DNA of 13,587 nucleotides from Deltaproteobacteria bacterium (lineage in GTDB: Bacteria > Desulfobacterota > Desulfobacteria > Desulfobacterales > JAFDCJ01), in assembly GCA_024277475.1 (NCBI GenBank), contig JAJRVC010000066.1, positions 1-13,587 on the forward strand, given 5' to 3'. Position numbers and translations under genes: made by a program. The first letter of the stretch is position 1; each line of letters opens with the position of its first letter. The notes beneath the pieces were generated by a model, which saw only the letters and a list, made by a program, of their open reading frames with translations, was not told where the DNA came from and searched no databases. This document shows, piece by piece, positions 1 to 7,001 of this stretch.

Positions 1-534
1 AAAGAAGCCTGCGATTACATTAAGAGTAAAGTAAGATCTATACCGGATTGGCCTATTAAAGGTGTTATATTTAGAGATATTACAACGCTATTGCTGGACC
101 CGCCGGCATTTAAGCAAATTTGTACTATCTTTTATGACCGATATGTAAACGAAAAGATCGATAAAATTGTCGGCATCGATGCCAGGGGGTTTTTATTTGG
201 ATCCGTATTGGCGTATAAATTGGATGTCGGTATGATCCCGATCCGAAAAAACGGTAAACTTCCCTATAACACACTCAGTGAATCTTACACATTAGAGTAC
301 GGCGAAGAAATCATCGAAATACATGAGGATGCCATTCAAAAAGGTGAAAGAGTCGTCGTAATAGATGATTTAATGGCCACCGGAGGCACAATTTCAGCAG
401 CTGCGAATCTGGTTGAAAAACTGGGTGGAGAAATTGTTGAATGCTCATTTGTTCTGGAGTTGCCTGATTTAAACGGTCGGGCAAAACTCGGTAATCGAAA
501 AGTATTTTCGATAGTCGAATTTGAAGGCGATTAG
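1..534 (+). CDS. apt: Adenine phosphoribosyltransferase (5' end cut by window edge)
   Basis: Converts adenine and PRPP to AMP and pyrophosphate in the cytoplasm (purine salvage). The frame is open from base 1, so the start codon lies outside the window. 177 residues are visible against about 170-185 for the family, so probably only a few residues are missing. Recognisable stretches are IPDWPIKGVIFRDIT near the N-terminus, ARGFLFG, VRKNGKLP-like IRKNGKLP, the LEYG segment, and the PRPP-binding loop VVVIDDLMATGGT with its two acidic residues. It ends at TAG 532-534. The first in-frame methionine-type start (base 91) would remove the conserved FRDIT motif and is not the real start. A 225-bp gap separates it from the redox operon, so they are probably not co-transcribed. 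Confidence 0.95.
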   Translation, partial: KEACDYIKSKVRSIPDWPIKGVIFRDITTLLLDPPAFKQICTIFYDRYVNEKIDKIVGIDARGFLFGSVLAYKLDVGMIPIRKNGKLPYNTLSESYTLEYGEEIIEIHEDAIQKGERVVVIDDLMATGGTISAAANLVEKLGGEIVECSFVLELPDLNGRAKLGNRKVFSIVEFEGD

Positions 535-670
535 GGAATGATGAAGGACGGAAATCGCTTCGTTCAATCATTTCTATTTGCAACTTTATATAGTGCATGC
601 ATATTACGATCCATTAATTTCCGCAAAGACTCATTCGTCAATCGACATTCGTCGTTCCTTTTTGTTGCCG

Positions 671-701
671 TTGACTTTTTGAACCGATTATGTGATATAC
701 C
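671..701 (+). promoter_or_regulatory. Weak sigma-70-like promoter candidate for the redox operon
   Basis: TTGACT at 671-676 resembles a -35 box. GATATA at 694-699 (17-bp spacer) or TATACC at 696-701 (19-bp spacer) could be the -10 box. Neither -10 is good. It lies about 60 bp before the NuoE-like start in an AT-rich gap, which is the only reason to favour it. Confidence 0.3.
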
Positions 702-759
702 AACCTTTGCATTTGAGTTACCTGTCTTTTCCATTACCGATTAGCCGGAGGATTATTAT

Positions 760-1254
760 ATGTCTGATAGAAAACATCCTCAACATTCTGATATTACGGA
801 TGATATGTGGAAGAAAATCGATGAGATCGTTGCAGCCAACCAGGGCCTGCCCGGTTCGGTCATCGGCGTTTTGCGGGAATGTCAGGATGTTGTTGGATAT
901 CTTCCTGTTGAGTTGATTGACTATATCAGCTACGGACTCAACCTTTCCCGCAGCGAGGTTTTCGGTATCGCTTCTTTCTATTCGCTTTTTTCGTTGAAGC
1001 CCAAAGGGCGCCACGTGATCAAGGTTTGCATGGGAACAGCCTGTTATGTGAAAGGCATACAGGAGTCTATCAGCCGCATTGAAAACCAGTACAACATGAA
1101 AGAAGGCGGTACCACTGAGGACCGGCGCTTTTCCCTGGAAGCTGTCAGGTGTCTGGGGGCCTGTGGACTTGCCCCGGTGGTGGTGGTGGATCAGGACACT
1201 TACGGCGGGGTGAAAGCTGACAAGGTAATTGAAACAATTGAAAAGTATGAATAA
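760..1254 (+). CDS. nuoE: NuoE-like [2Fe-2S] thioredoxin-fold subunit of an NAD(H) oxidoreductase
   Basis: Electron-transfer subunit that pairs with the NuoF-like flavoprotein encoded next; family members occur in complex I, NAD-reducing and bifurcating hydrogenases (HydC/HndA) and transhydrogenases. The 164-residue length is normal. An N-terminal helical bundle precedes a thioredoxin-like domain with the four [2Fe-2S] ligands C90, C95, C131 and C135 (CMGTAC and CLGAC). The ATG at 760 follows a strong GGAGGA site at 748-753. No other complex I subunits are nearby, so it is not part of a standard Nuo operon. The gap to the NuoF-like start is 56 bp, consistent with one operon. The fold and partner are certain; the exact complex is inferred from context. 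Confidence 0.93.
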   Translation: MSDRKHPQHSDITDDMWKKIDEIVAANQGLPGSVIGVLRECQDVVGYLPVELIDYISYGLNLSRSEVFGIASFYSLFSLKPKGRHVIKVCMGTACYVKGIQESISRIENQYNMKEGGTTEDRRFSLEAVRCLGACGLAPVVVVDQDTYGGVKADKVIETIEKYE

Positions 1255-1310
1255 GTGTTCTTGTCAGAATTGATGGTTCCTGGTGAAATCGTGAATTGCA
1301 GGAGAAGAGA

Positions 1311-3098
1311 ATGAATAAGGTTAGAACCCAGTTAATGCTCTGCAGTGGCACGGGCTGTCATGCTACTGGAACTATAGGGTTTCAAGAAGCCCTTCAAAAG
1401 GAACTCGAGCGCCAGGGGCTTGCTGAAGAGATTAAGATTATCGAAACAGGTTGCAATGGCTTTTGCGCTGTCGGCCCGGTCATGCTGGTTCAGCCCGAAG
1501 GAATTTTTTACCAGAAACTTAAAGCCGAGGATGTTCCCCACCTGGTTGAAGAGCATTTTTTAAAGGGCCGTCCGGTTAAAAAATTATTCTATGTAGAGCC
1601 CGCCTCCAGGGAAACCATTCCAACCATGGAACAAATCCCTTTTTTTGCCAATCAAATGTTCTGGGTAATGCGCAACAAAGGGATTATCGATCCGGAACTT
1701 ATCGATGAATATATTGCTAGGGACGGCTACTTTGGGGTCGCCAAAGCTCTTCTGGAAATGACTCCGGAACAGATCATTGAAGAGGTCAAAACTTCCGGGC
1801 TCAGGGGCCGCGGCGGTGCAGGCTTCCCCACCGGTTTGAAATGGGAGTTTGCGCGCCAGACTCCGGGAGAAATCAAATATGTTTTGTGCAATGCCGATGA
1901 GGGCGATCCCGGTGCCTTTATGGACAGGAGCGTTCTTGAAGCCGATCCGCATGCCGTCCTCGAAGGCATGATTATCGCCGCCAGGGCCATTGATGCCCAT
2001 AAGGGAATCATTTACGCCCGCACGGAATATCCCCTGGCTATCCGCAGACTGGGGATAGCCATCAAACAGGCCCGGGAATACGGACTGCTGGGAGAAGATA
2101 TTCTAGGCAGCGGTTTTGATTTTGATATTGAGATTTACCAGGGAGCCGGCGCGTTTGTTTGCGGGGAAGAGACGGCTTTGATGAGATCGATTGAGGGTAA
2201 ACGCGGGATGCCGCGCCCTCGCCCGCCGTTTCCGGCACATCAGGGGTTGTGGGAAAAACCGACCGTCTTAAATAATGTTGAAACCCTGGCCAATATTGCT
2301 CAGATCATTACAAACGGGGGACAATGGTATGCCAGTGTGGGTACGGAGAGCAGCAAGGGGACCAAGGTTTTCGCGTTGTCCGGCGATGTCAATAACATCG
2401 GCCTGGTGGAAGTGCCGATGGGGACGACCCTCAGGACGATAATTTATGATATCGGGGGCGGTGTTCCCGGGAAGAAAAAATTTAAAGCGGTCCAACTGGG
2501 CGGCCCTTCCGGCGGTTGCGTTCCGGAACAATACCTGGACACACCCGTTGACTATGAAGCCATTGCCAAAGTAGGGGCTATCATGGGATCCGGCGGGGCC
2601 ATTGTCATGGATGAAAATACCTGCATGGTGGACATGGCACGCTTTTTCATGGATTTTGTTCAGGATGAGTCCTGCGGTAAATGTACTCCTTGCCGCGAGG
2701 GGACGCGACGACTTTTGCAGCTGCTGGAAAAATTCTGCGAAGGTAGAGGAGAACCCGGAGATATAGAAGTCATGGAGGAGCTCTCCTACACGATCAAAGA
2801 CACCGCTTTGTGTGGGCTGGGGCAAACCGGACCCAATCCGGTCCTTTCCACGTTACGCTACTTCAGGGACGAATATGAGGCCCATATTTATGAAAAACGA
2901 TGTCCGGCCAAGCGCTGTGTGGAGTTGCTTCGATTCGAAGTCGAGCCGGATACTTGTACCAAATGCGGTCTTTGTTTCCGGAGCTGTCCGGCTGATGCCA
3001 TTGTATGGAAAAAGAAAGAGGTTGCATTTATCGACAAAAAAAAATGCATCAAATGCATGACCTGTTTTGAGAAGTGCAGGTTTGATGCTATATTTTAA
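1311..3098 (+). CDS. nuoF: NuoF-like FMN/NAD-binding flavoprotein with N-terminal [2Fe-2S] domain and C-terminal 2[4Fe-4S] ferredoxin domain
   Basis: Catalytic NAD(H)-oxidising or -reducing subunit. Domains by residue: thioredoxin-like [2Fe-2S] domain with C11, C16, C48, C52; 51-kDa core with the FMN/NADH glycine loop GRGGAGFPTG at 166-175 and GAGAFVCGEETAL at 278-290; SLBB domain around 340-410; [4Fe-4S] site ESCGKCTPC (C455, C458, C461) with C501; C-terminal ferredoxin with two CxxCxxCxxxC sets (C549/552/555/559 and C579/582/585/589). This 595-residue layout is that of HndC/HydB-type subunits of bifurcating enzymes, not of plain complex I NuoF (about 430-450 residues). ATG 1311 is chosen because AGGAGA lies just upstream at 1300-1305. 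A TTG five codons earlier (1296) would overlap that site. A 193-bp gap with an inverted repeat follows before the RnfB-like gene. Confidence 0.94.
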   Translation: MNKVRTQLMLCSGTGCHATGTIGFQEALQKELERQGLAEEIKIIETGCNGFCAVGPVMLVQPEGIFYQKLKAEDVPHLVEEHFLKGRPVKKLFYVEPASRETIPTMEQIPFFANQMFWVMRNKGIIDPELIDEYIARDGYFGVAKALLEMTPEQIIEEVKTSGLRGRGGAGFPTGLKWEFARQTPGEIKYVLCNADEGDPGAFMDRSVLEADPHAVLEGMIIAARAIDAHKGIIYARTEYPLAIRRLGIAIKQAREYGLLGEDILGSGFDFDIEIYQGAGAFVCGEETALMRSIEGKRGMPRPRPPFPAHQGLWEKPTVLNNVETLANIAQIITNGGQWYASVGTESSKGTKVFALSGDVNNIGLVEVPMGTTLRTIIYDIGGGVPGKKKFKAVQLGGPSGGCVPEQYLDTPVDYEAIAKVGAIMGSGGAIVMDENTCMVDMARFFMDFVQDESCGKCTPCREGTRRLLQLLEKFCEGRGEPGDIEVMEELSYTIKDTALCGLGQTGPNPVLSTLRYFRDEYEAHIYEKRCPAKRCVELLRFEVEPDTCTKCGLCFRSCPADAIVWKKKEVAFIDKKKCIKCMTCFEKCRFDAIF

Positions 3099-3136
3099 CT
3101 TTTAAGAGCCTAACCCGGACAAGCAGGAAGAAGGGC

Positions 3137-3197
3137 CACCAAGGCACAAAGTCATAAAACAAAATTGTTTGTAAAAATTAATCTTTGTGCTTTGGTG
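3137..3197. repeat. Imperfect inverted repeat in the intergenic region (MITE/REP-like)
   Basis: Left arm CACCAAGGCACAAAG (3137-3151) and right arm CTTTGTGCTTTGGTG (3183-3197) are inverted complements over 15 bp with one difference, which is a G-U wobble in RNA. The 31-base spacer is AT-rich and contains its own small dyad AAACAA/TTGTTT. It sits between the NuoF-like and RnfB-like genes of an apparent operon. Sequences of this CCAAG-CACAAAG type look like dispersed intergenic repeats rather than terminators, since no T-run follows the right arm directly. Confidence 0.65.
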
Positions 3198-3291
3198 TCT
3201 TGGCGGTAAAAATGTTTTTTAGCGAAAAATGCACAAAAATAATTCATAGGGGCCTAACAGTTCTTCAAATAATCATTGTTGGAGTGATATC

Positions 3292-5379
3292 ATGACTGCA
3301 GCGCTTATTTTGATGGGGGGCATAGGACTGGTCATCAGCGCCGGTTTAGCTCTGGCGTCGAAAGTATTTTATGTTTATGTCGATCCCAAGATTCTGGATG
3401 TCGAGGACGAATTGCCGGGTGCCAACTGAGGTGGCTGTGGGCTGCCGGGTTGCAGCGCCAATGCAGAAGCGATCGTGGCCGGAATAGCGGCGCCTAATTC
3501 CTGTGTGGCGGCCGGCCCCGAGGTGGCTGAAGCCATCGCCGGAATCATGGGAGTTAAAATAGAGGCAAAGGAACCGGACATCGCCTTACCGGGATGCTAT
3601 TTCGGTGTCAAGCATGCTGATTTAAAATACATCTATGACGGGCTGGATGATTGCCGGGCGGTGGCGCTTTTAGGCGGTGGTATGAAAGTATGCACCATCG
3701 GCTGTCTGGGCCTGGGGACCTGTGAAAAAGCTTGTCCCTTTGATGCGATTACCATGGGACCCCAGGGACTGCCTGTGGTGGATGAAACGAAATGCACCGG
3801 TTGCGGTACCTGTGAACGGGTCTGCCCGAAGCACATCATTACTCTGTCTTCCGTTACCCGCCGCATCATGAGAGAATACACCACCGAAGAATGTACCACA
3901 CCCTGCCAGCGGGGTTGTCCGGCCGGCATTGATATCCGTGAATATATCCGACAGATTTCTCTGGGTAATTTCCATCGATCGGTTCAGGTCATCAAGGAGC
4001 GCAACCCTTTTCCGGCTATTATCGGAAGAATTTGTCCGCGTCCCTGTGAGCTGGATTGTCGTCGGAATTTTATTGATGAGCCCGTGGCGATCAATTATCT
4101 GAAACGTTATGTCGCCGATTTTGAACGGCAAAGCGGGGAAAGAATACTTCCCTACAAGGCACCCTCATCGGGCCGTGGCATTGCCGTGGTAGGCGGGGGA
4201 GTGGAAGGGCTTTCTACGGCTTATTTTGCCGCCCGCCTGGGTCACCGGGTAACCGTCTATGACGCCAACCCGAAACTCGGCGGATTGTTGCGAAGTGCCA
4301 TAGCCAAAGAACGACTGCCCGAGGAGATACTCGATTGGGACATCGACGGGATCCTTGAAATGGGAGTCGCAGCGCAGACCGGCAAGGTAATGGGAAAAGA
4401 TTTTACAGTGGACTCTTTGCTCAGGCAGGATGTTGAGGCCGTATTTTTGGCCGGCGGCGGCTGGGACAGCCGGCTGGCCCGGGAAACTGTGACCCAAATC
4501 GAATCGCCTATTCCCGGCACCTGTATGATGGTCGATCTCTTAAGTTTAGCGGCCAAAGGCCATGAGATGTTTACCTGTCAATCGGACGTAACTATTTTCG
4601 GTGGCGGCAAACTTGCTTTGGAAGCGGCAACGATTTGCCAAGAATGGGGTGCCGAAAATATTACCCTATTGTTTCGTGAGGATATACAAAACAGTCCTAT
4701 CAGCGATGACGATGTAAAAAATTGCGGTTGCGAAGGATTCGATATTATGTATAACGCCGCTATCCACTGCATAAGAGGTGAAGGGGATCGTCTTGTCGAG
4801 TTGGATACGATTAATATCAAAACCCGGGAAAAAACCACCCTAACGGCTCAAAACTTGATCATCGCCACCGGACGCTTCCCGGAGTTGATTTTTATTGAGT
4901 CAAAACCGGAAGAACCCGAAACCGGAGAGCTTGCGGATCGGCCCTTGCGCTGGGAGGCCACGCCGCCTTATAAACAACCCGCCTTTAAAGACGAAGTCGG
5001 GCTGTTTGCTGAGGGGGATGTGCTGGCTGACTACAGTGCCGCGATTAAAGCCATCGGAGCCGGAAGAAGAGCGGCGGTATCCCTGCAGCAGATGATGTAC
5101 GGGATTGACCCGTCTCTTACGGAGCAGGTGATCACGCCGGAATCCATTTTGCAGAATGTCGATCATGTTGAAAGCGTTATGGCCTGTCAGCGCCAGATCA
5201 TGCCACTTTGCAGCGGCAGGGAGCTTGCTGCATGCGGGGAGATTGAAAGGGGCTTTAACAGCGAAAAGGCGGGATTTGAAGCTTCAAGGTGTCTGCAATG
5301 CGGACTGATTTGTTATGAACATTCTGCTGAGGTCGAAGAAAAAGAGGAGTCTGCCGACCGTATAGAGCAACAGTCATGA
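3292..5379 (+). CDS. rnfB: Selenocysteine-containing RnfB-like / GltD-like (NfnB/StnC-type) fusion oxidoreductase
   Basis: A 695-residue protein when TGA 3427-3429 is read as Sec46. Layout: membrane helix about 3-22; RnfB cluster motif LPGAN-U-GGCGLPGC giving ligands U46, C49, C54, C71 (RnfB normally has Cys at 46); 2[4Fe-4S] ferredoxin (C134/138/144/148 and C168/171/174/178); a cysteine-rich GltD N-terminal domain (C201, C205, C209, C248, C252, C256); FAD loop VVGGGVEG at 299-306; second Rossmann loop FGGGKLALEAA at 436-446; FAD-closing GLFAEGDV; C-terminal CLQCGLIC (C667, C670, C674). The start ATG 3292 has GGAG at 3281-3284, and its N-terminus (ASKVFYVYVDPKI, then LPGAN) is typical RnfB. 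Likely role: passes electrons between ferredoxin, NAD(P)H and the NuoEF-like subunits at the membrane. A plain nonsense mutation is the alternative. It is less likely because the frame is otherwise intact and a SECIS-like hairpin follows. Confidence 0.88.
3427..3460 (+). promoter_or_regulatory. In-frame UGA (Sec codon) with bacterial SECIS-like hairpin
   Basis: TGA occupies 3427-3429 in the frame of the RnfB-like gene. Downstream, GCTGC (3441-3445) pairs perfectly with GCAGC (3452-3456) around the loop CGGGTT (3446-3451). A lower stem TGGC (3432-3435) pairs with GCCA (3457-3460), leaving a 5-nt bulge on the 5' side. The loop begins 16 nt after the UGA and has G as its second base. This fits what is known of bacterial SECIS elements, which lie within the coding region with the loop roughly 16-37 nt from the UGA and a G in the first two loop positions. 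SelB recognition is inferred. Confidence 0.85.
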
Positions 5380-5388
5380 TGTGATTTC

Positions 5389-5421
5389 AATCTAACATCG
5401 GAATCCTGGTCCTCTGGACCT
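5389..5421 (+). repeat. Copy A of a 33-bp post-gene hairpin repeat
   Basis: Starts 9 bases after the stop of the RnfB fusion gene and matches 13543-13575 at 31 of 33 positions. It holds the hairpin GGTCC-TCT-GGACC (5408-5420), extendable by CC/GG across a T-T mismatch. Between the copies the only change in the stem turns an A-U pair into a G-U pair, so pairing is kept. It lies between the RnfB-like and RseC-like genes. Confidence 0.8.
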
Positions 5422-5460
5422 GGGTATCTACTAAACTAGGTACTGACGAAAGATTTCTTT

Positions 5461-5946
5461 ATGGCAACTGAACAGGGCATCGTCATCAAAACCGATTCCA
5501 GCGCGGCATGGGTAAAAACAGTCAAGTCCGGCGACTGTGAGGGATGTTCGGCCAGGGGGTCCTGCCACGCCATGGAAACCAGTGATGAGATGGAGGTAAA
5601 AGTCATCAATGAAGCCGGCGCCAAGGTGGGAGATCGGATTGTCCTGAGTTTTGAAACCTCATCGCTGTTAAAGGCTACCTTCCTGCTCTATGTGTTTCCG
5701 ATATTGTTTCTGATCATCGGCGCGGCTATCGGTCAGGAGATGGCTCCCAAGTTCGGTTTTAATCCTTCCGGGTTCTCGGTGGTCATGGGCTTTATTTTTT
5801 TTTTCGTGGCTCTGCTGATAATCAAAACAACGGCGAACAAACTAGCTAGAAAAAATGAATACCGCCCTAAAATTATAAAAATTTTGAAACCGCTCAACGA
5901 TTCGGGGTTAGCGGAGGTGAACAAAAAAAGAAGCGATGCTCCGTGA
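5461..5946 (+). CDS. RseC/MucC-family membrane protein (SoxR-reducing RseC-like)
   Basis: A 161-residue inner-membrane protein. A soluble N-terminal part holds the family's cysteine motif CEGCSARGSC (C26, C29, C35). It is followed by a small beta region and two membrane helices at about 72-91 and 105-122, then a basic tail, as in RseC. In other bacteria RseC works with Rnf-type complexes to keep SoxR reduced, and RseC-like genes are common beside rnf genes, so its place after an RnfB-like gene fits. It is 81 bp downstream of that gene. The ribosome binding site is weak (GAAAG about 8 bp before the ATG). Its role here is probably assembly or reduction of the redox complex, which is inference; no SoxR gene is in the window. 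Confidence 0.85.
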   Translation: MATEQGIVIKTDSSAAWVKTVKSGDCEGCSARGSCHAMETSDEMEVKVINEAGAKVGDRIVLSFETSSLLKATFLLYVFPILFLIIGAAIGQEMAPKFGFNPSGFSVVMGFIFFFVALLIIKTTANKLARKNEYRPKIIKILKPLNDSGLAEVNKKRSDAP

Positions 5947-6021
5947 GGTGACGATTTTATCAGATCGAGGACCGGGTATCTTCCGGCCGGCTCAATGGCC
6001 ATCTTTATTTGAGCTCATCGA

Positions 6022-6324
6022 TCACGTTTTTACCGACGTTGTCGGGTTGGATTCAGGAAATAAATCTTCAATGTCAAAATTTTTTATTTTGACCAGGCAG
6101 TTGTTCAAAGCTTCCACTTCGGTTGCTCCAACTCCCTGAAATTCCTGTCGGGCAATAATATTAATGAGATTTGGAACCGCTACAAAATTACCCGCCAGAT
6201 CACCGGCCAGGGTTTCATGGACATCAATGTAAATCATTCTTTGGTTTCGAATCAGATTATATCTGGCTACTTTGGTCAGAATATCATTTTCCATCAAGTC
6301 CTGCATTTTTGCGATTGCCCCCAT
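6022..6324 (-). CDS. Small conserved-looking hypothetical protein (100 aa)
   Basis: I do not recognise this family. The 100-residue product has no signal peptide, membrane helix or cysteine cluster (a single Cys). It has a balanced soluble composition with predicted-helix-like starts (IAKMQDLMENDILTKVARYNLI) and a hydrophobic stretch around GNFVAVPNLINII. The frame is clean, has a promoter-like sequence just upstream (6340-6368), and faces the RseC-like gene tail to tail with a 75-bp gap, which supports it being real. The ribosome binding site is poor (GTGG about 7 bp before ATG). It lies downstream of the HU gene on the same strand, but a terminator separates them. Confidence 0.6.
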   Translation of the reverse strand: MGAIAKMQDLMENDILTKVARYNLIRNQRMIYIDVHETLAGDLAGNFVAVPNLINIIARQEFQGVGATEVEALNNCLVKIKNFDIEDLFPESNPTTSVKT

Positions 6325-6339
6325 TTTTTTCCACTGTCA

Positions 6340-6368
6340 ATTCTAACGGAAATCCATTAAAGTTTGAA
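6340..6368 (-). promoter_or_regulatory. Candidate promoter for the 100-aa gene
   Basis: On the minus strand TTCAAA (6368-6363) and TAGAAT (6345-6340) are separated by 17 bp and match the -35/-10 consensus at 4 and 5 of 6 positions. It begins right after the HU terminator. Transcription would start about 10 nt before the ATG at 6324, giving a very short leader. Confidence 0.4.
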
Positions 6369-6370
6369 GA

Positions 6371-6415
6371 TAAATAAAAAGGGCAGCTTTCAGCCCTATA
6401 GCTGAAGAACTGCCC
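6371..6415 (-). terminator. Rho-independent terminator of the HU gene
   Basis: Read on the minus strand, GGGCAG (6415-6410) pairs with CTGCCC (6386-6381), and inside it TTCAGC (6406-6401) pairs with GCTGAA (6394-6389). A TTTTTATTTA run (6380-6371) follows. It lies 20 bp after the HU stop codon. Confidence 0.9.
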
Positions 6416-6435
6416 CCTTTAGGACTTGGGCTAAA

Positions 6436-6708
6436 TTAGATGGAGTCCTTGAGCTTTTTGCCGGCTTTGAATTTTACTACGTTTCGGGCCTTGATTTTAA
6501 TCGGATCGCCTGTTTGAGGATTGCGGCCTTTGCGTGCCTTTTGACGCTTCTTCATAAATGTTCCGAATCCGACCAGCGTGACTTTTCCGTCTTTCTTTTT
6601 CAGGGCTTTGGTGACGTTGGTCATGAACGAGTCAAGAACCGCGCCGGCCGCCACTTTGGAAACGTTAGCATCTTTTGCCATTTTTTCAATTAATTCTGCT
6701 TTTGTCAT
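6436..6708 (-). CDS. hup: DNA-binding protein HU (bacterial histone-like)
   Basis: A 90-residue nucleoid protein of the HU/IHF family that bends and compacts DNA as a dimer. The N-terminus MTKAELIEKMA is characteristic, VGFGTF lies at 46-51, and the DNA-intercalating arm is GRNPQTGDPI (61-70) with proline 64. Length and composition are typical of an HU rather than of an IHF subunit, although HU and IHF cannot be fully separated by eye. The ATG at 6708 is preceded by a strong AAGGAGA site. It has its own promoter and terminator, so it is a single-gene transcript, divergent from the PilZ gene. Confidence 0.96.
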   Translation of the reverse strand: MTKAELIEKMAKDANVSKVAAGAVLDSFMTNVTKALKKKDGKVTLVGFGTFMKKRQKARKGRNPQTGDPIKIKARNVVKFKAGKKLKDSI

Positions 6709-6743
6709 TTCTGTCTCCTTCTTTTGAGTTTAAGAGCAAAGCA

Positions 6744-6757
6744 ATAAAAGCTTTTAT
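6744..6757. promoter_or_regulatory. 14-bp perfect palindrome in the HU leader
   Basis: ATAAAAGCTTTTAT is an exact palindrome just downstream of the HU -10 box, between the expected transcription start and the ribosome binding site. It could be a repressor site or simply an AT-rich leader. No known binding protein can be named. Confidence 0.4.
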
Positions 6758-6763
6758 GTAGTC

Positions 6764-6792
6764 AATCTAACTCAAAAATCTCCGAAAGTCAA
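6764..6792 (-). promoter_or_regulatory. Sigma-70-type promoter of the HU gene
   Basis: On the minus strand TTGACT (6792-6787) and TAGATT (6769-6764) are 17 bp apart and match 5/6 and 4/6 of consensus. The predicted start gives a leader of about 50 nt before the ATG. Confidence 0.6.
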
Positions 6793-6976
6793 TAGGTGAA
6801 TGCTTGTTTTTCACGGTTTTACAAGAAGAAATCATTGAAAAGGCTTTAATCTTAAAGATTTTCCTAAAGTTTATGGTGTGATTTTGTTTCAGCTCCCTGA
6901 ATTAATGCGAAAATCCTGTTTAAAAAAAAAGCATTTCGTGATAAAAAATAATAAAACTCATTAACTGACCCGGCCG

Positions 6977-7001
6977 AACCGGACTTGTCTACCGGTTTTT
7001 T
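6977..7001 (+). terminator. Terminator-like hairpin in the PilZ gene leader (possible attenuator)
   Basis: AACCGG (6977-6982) pairs with CCGGTT (6992-6997) around a 9-nt loop and runs into TTTTTT (6996-7001). The upstream gene on this side is divergent, so there is no obvious + strand transcript to end. The structure sits 27 bp before the PilZ start and may act as leader attenuation or as insulation. Confidence 0.5.

Noticed and set aside
535..590. Imperfect hairpin AATGAT-GAA / TTC-AATCATT after apt as a terminator
   Set aside because: The stem needs bulges and mismatches and lacks a proper T-run, so it is not supported as a terminator.
538..744. Open frame of 68 codons between apt and the NuoE-like gene
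   Set aside because: Composition does not look like a protein (many Phe/Ser/Arg in low-complexity order), there is no convincing ribosome binding site, and it ends right before the real gene's binding site. Regarded as intergenic.
5377..5424. Second possible Sec codon: the final TGA of the RnfB fusion is followed in frame by TGT and then by a hairpin
   Set aside because: The hairpin belongs to the 33-bp repeat, which also follows a TAA-terminated gene at 13543. Its loop is only TCT with no G, and the readthrough tail is short and featureless. Treated as the true stop.
5970..6010. GGCC-GGCTCAAT-GGCC followed by ATCTTTATTT after the RseC-like gene as a terminator
   Set aside because: Only a 4-bp self-complementary stem with a broken T-run; too weak to list.
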